From the NCBI GenBank assembly GCA_023251515.1, contig JAHEYQ010000003.1, positions 1 to 64,000 of the forward strand: a stretch of 64,000 nucleotides of DNA, written 5' to 3'. Position numbers and translations under genes: made by a program. Below are positions 63,208 through 64,000 of this stretch, one piece after another (the first letter of the stretch is position 1; each line of letters opens with the position of its first letter). This DNA is from Bacteroidales bacterium. Lineage in GTDB: Bacteria; Bacteroidota; Bacteroidia; Bacteroidales; JACABE01. Below the pieces are notes generated by a model. It was not told the origin of the DNA. It worked only from the letters and a program-made list of their open reading frames with translations, and did no database searches.

Positions 63208-64000
63208 ATGGGAAATATTTTAGCTTTGGTAGGACGCCCTAATGTTGGCAAATCTACACTATTCAATCGTTTAACTGAATCAAGGGATGCCATTGTTGAC
63301 CCAACAAGTGGTGTAACACGCGACAGACATTATGGAAAATCGGACTGGAACGGAAAAGAATTTTCTGTAATTGATACCGGTGGTTATGTTATAAATAGTG
63401 ATGATATTTTTGAGGAAGAAATCCGCAAACAAGTTGTTCTTGCCATAGAAGAATCTGATGTTATTTGTTTTCTGGTTGATGTAAAAGAAGGTTTAACTCC
63501 TTTGGATGAAGATGTTGCTGATCTGTTACGTCGTTGCAATAAAAAAGTATTTTTGGTTGCCAACAAAGTTGATAACAACGCCCGTATGGCAGATATCAAT
63601 GATTTTTATTCGCTGGGATTGGGCGAAATTATCTGTATTTCATCCATTAATGGAATGGGTACAGGCGATTTACTCGATTTGATTGTTGCAGAATTTACTG
63701 ATGTGGTAGATGAAAATGCAGTTGAACTGCCAAAATTTACCATTGTAGGTCGCCCAAACGTTGGCAAATCATCAATTATCAATGCCTTTATAGGTGTTGA
63801 AAGAAATATAGTAACCCCGATTGCAGGTACCACACGCGATGCGGTTTACACCCGTTACAATAGTTTTGGTTTCGATTTTCATTTGGTTGACACTGCCGGT
63901 TTGCGTAAAAAAAGCAAAGTTTATGAAAATATAGAGTTTTACTCGGTAATGCGTTCGATAAGAGCCATTGAAGCCAGTGATGTTTGTATTCTGATGATAG
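63208..64000 (+). CDS. der: GTPase Der (EngA), 3' end cut by the window
   Basis: Der is a two-GTPase-domain protein needed for 50S assembly. The frame is open from ATG 63208 to the window end (264 codons); the protein is usually about 430-440 residues, so roughly 60% is present. The first G domain has GRPNVGKST (9-17), DTGGY and NKVD. The second begins at about residue 180 with [18 protein letters not shown] and DTAGLRKK. The KH-like C-terminal domain lies beyond the window. Confidence 0.97.
   Translation, partial: MGNILALVGRPNVGKSTLFNRLTESRDAIVDPTSGVTRDRHYGKSDWNGKEFSVIDTGGYVINSDDIFEEEIRKQVVLAIEESDVICFLVDVKEGLTPLDEDVADLLRRCNKKVFLVANKVDNNARMADINDFYSLGLGEIICISSINGMGTGDLLDLIVAEFTDVVDENAVELPKFTIVGRPNVGKSSIINAFIGVERNIVTPIAGTTRDAVYTRYNSFGFDFHLVDTAGLRKKSKVYENIEFYSVMRSIRAIEASDVCILMI

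Overview
The window comes from the chromosome of a low-G+C member of the Bacteroidota (Bacteroidetes), most likely of the Bacteroidales type. The evidence is: recurrent promoters of the Bacteroidota form TTTG-N20-TAnnTTTG; type IX secretion (T9SS) C-terminal sorting domains; PorV-like, DUF5686 and DUF5723 outer-membrane proteins; a FISUMP protein; and many small lipoproteins. G+C is roughly one third by eye. Most of the window is ordinary core genome with short gene blocks and frequent Rho-independent terminators. The first gene and der (last gene) are cut by the window ends.

Layout. 0-5 kb: a TPR protein, rsmA, a 2-Cys peroxiredoxin, ywbE and a DEAD-box helicase. 5.3-5.6 kb: an exact 21-bp-period repeat array. 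5.6-18.5 kb: DUF5686 protein, FISUMP protein, methyltransferase, CCA-adding enzyme, OmpA lipoprotein, exonuclease III, ClC channel with CBS domains, a lipoprotein, a SHOCT coiled-coil protein and a T9SS-exported thioredoxin-fold protein. 18.6-20.2 kb: an accessory patch with a 42-bp-period array, a probable DUF6261 fragment, a one-gene unit bounded by 10-bp inverted repeats and a relic of a T9SS tail. 20.2-31.6 kb: two outer-membrane genes, purE, then hpt, two adenylate kinase genes with three kinase modules in total, obgE, and a three-gene envelope operon ending in DUF5723. 31.6-40.5 kb: gcvT, aroC, an FKBP isomerase, a thiF-thiS pair, a DUF4249-like lipoprotein and tig-clpP-clpX.

40.5-48.6 kb holds the standout locus: a 2464-residue nonribosomal peptide synthetase ordered A-T-C-formyltransferase-partial C-A-T-TE, overlapping by 4 nt a 4'-phosphopantetheinyl transferase gene that can prime its carrier domains. 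48.8-59.3 kb: AsmA-like protein, phospholipase-D/cardiolipin-synthase-like protein, yicC, an M28 peptidase, and a PASTA / T9SS cargo / RluA-type pseudouridine synthase operon. 59.6-59.8 kb: a second 21-bp array of the same family and unit number as the first. 60-64 kb: a two-part protein with a carboxypeptidase-regulatory-like domain, an unknown exported protein, initiator tRNA-Met, era and der.

The candidates for something undescribed are the formyltransferase-bearing NRPS with its PPTase, the phase-locked 21-bp arrays, and the triple adenylate kinase cluster with one degenerate module. All family names come from recognising motifs in the translations; no database search was run.
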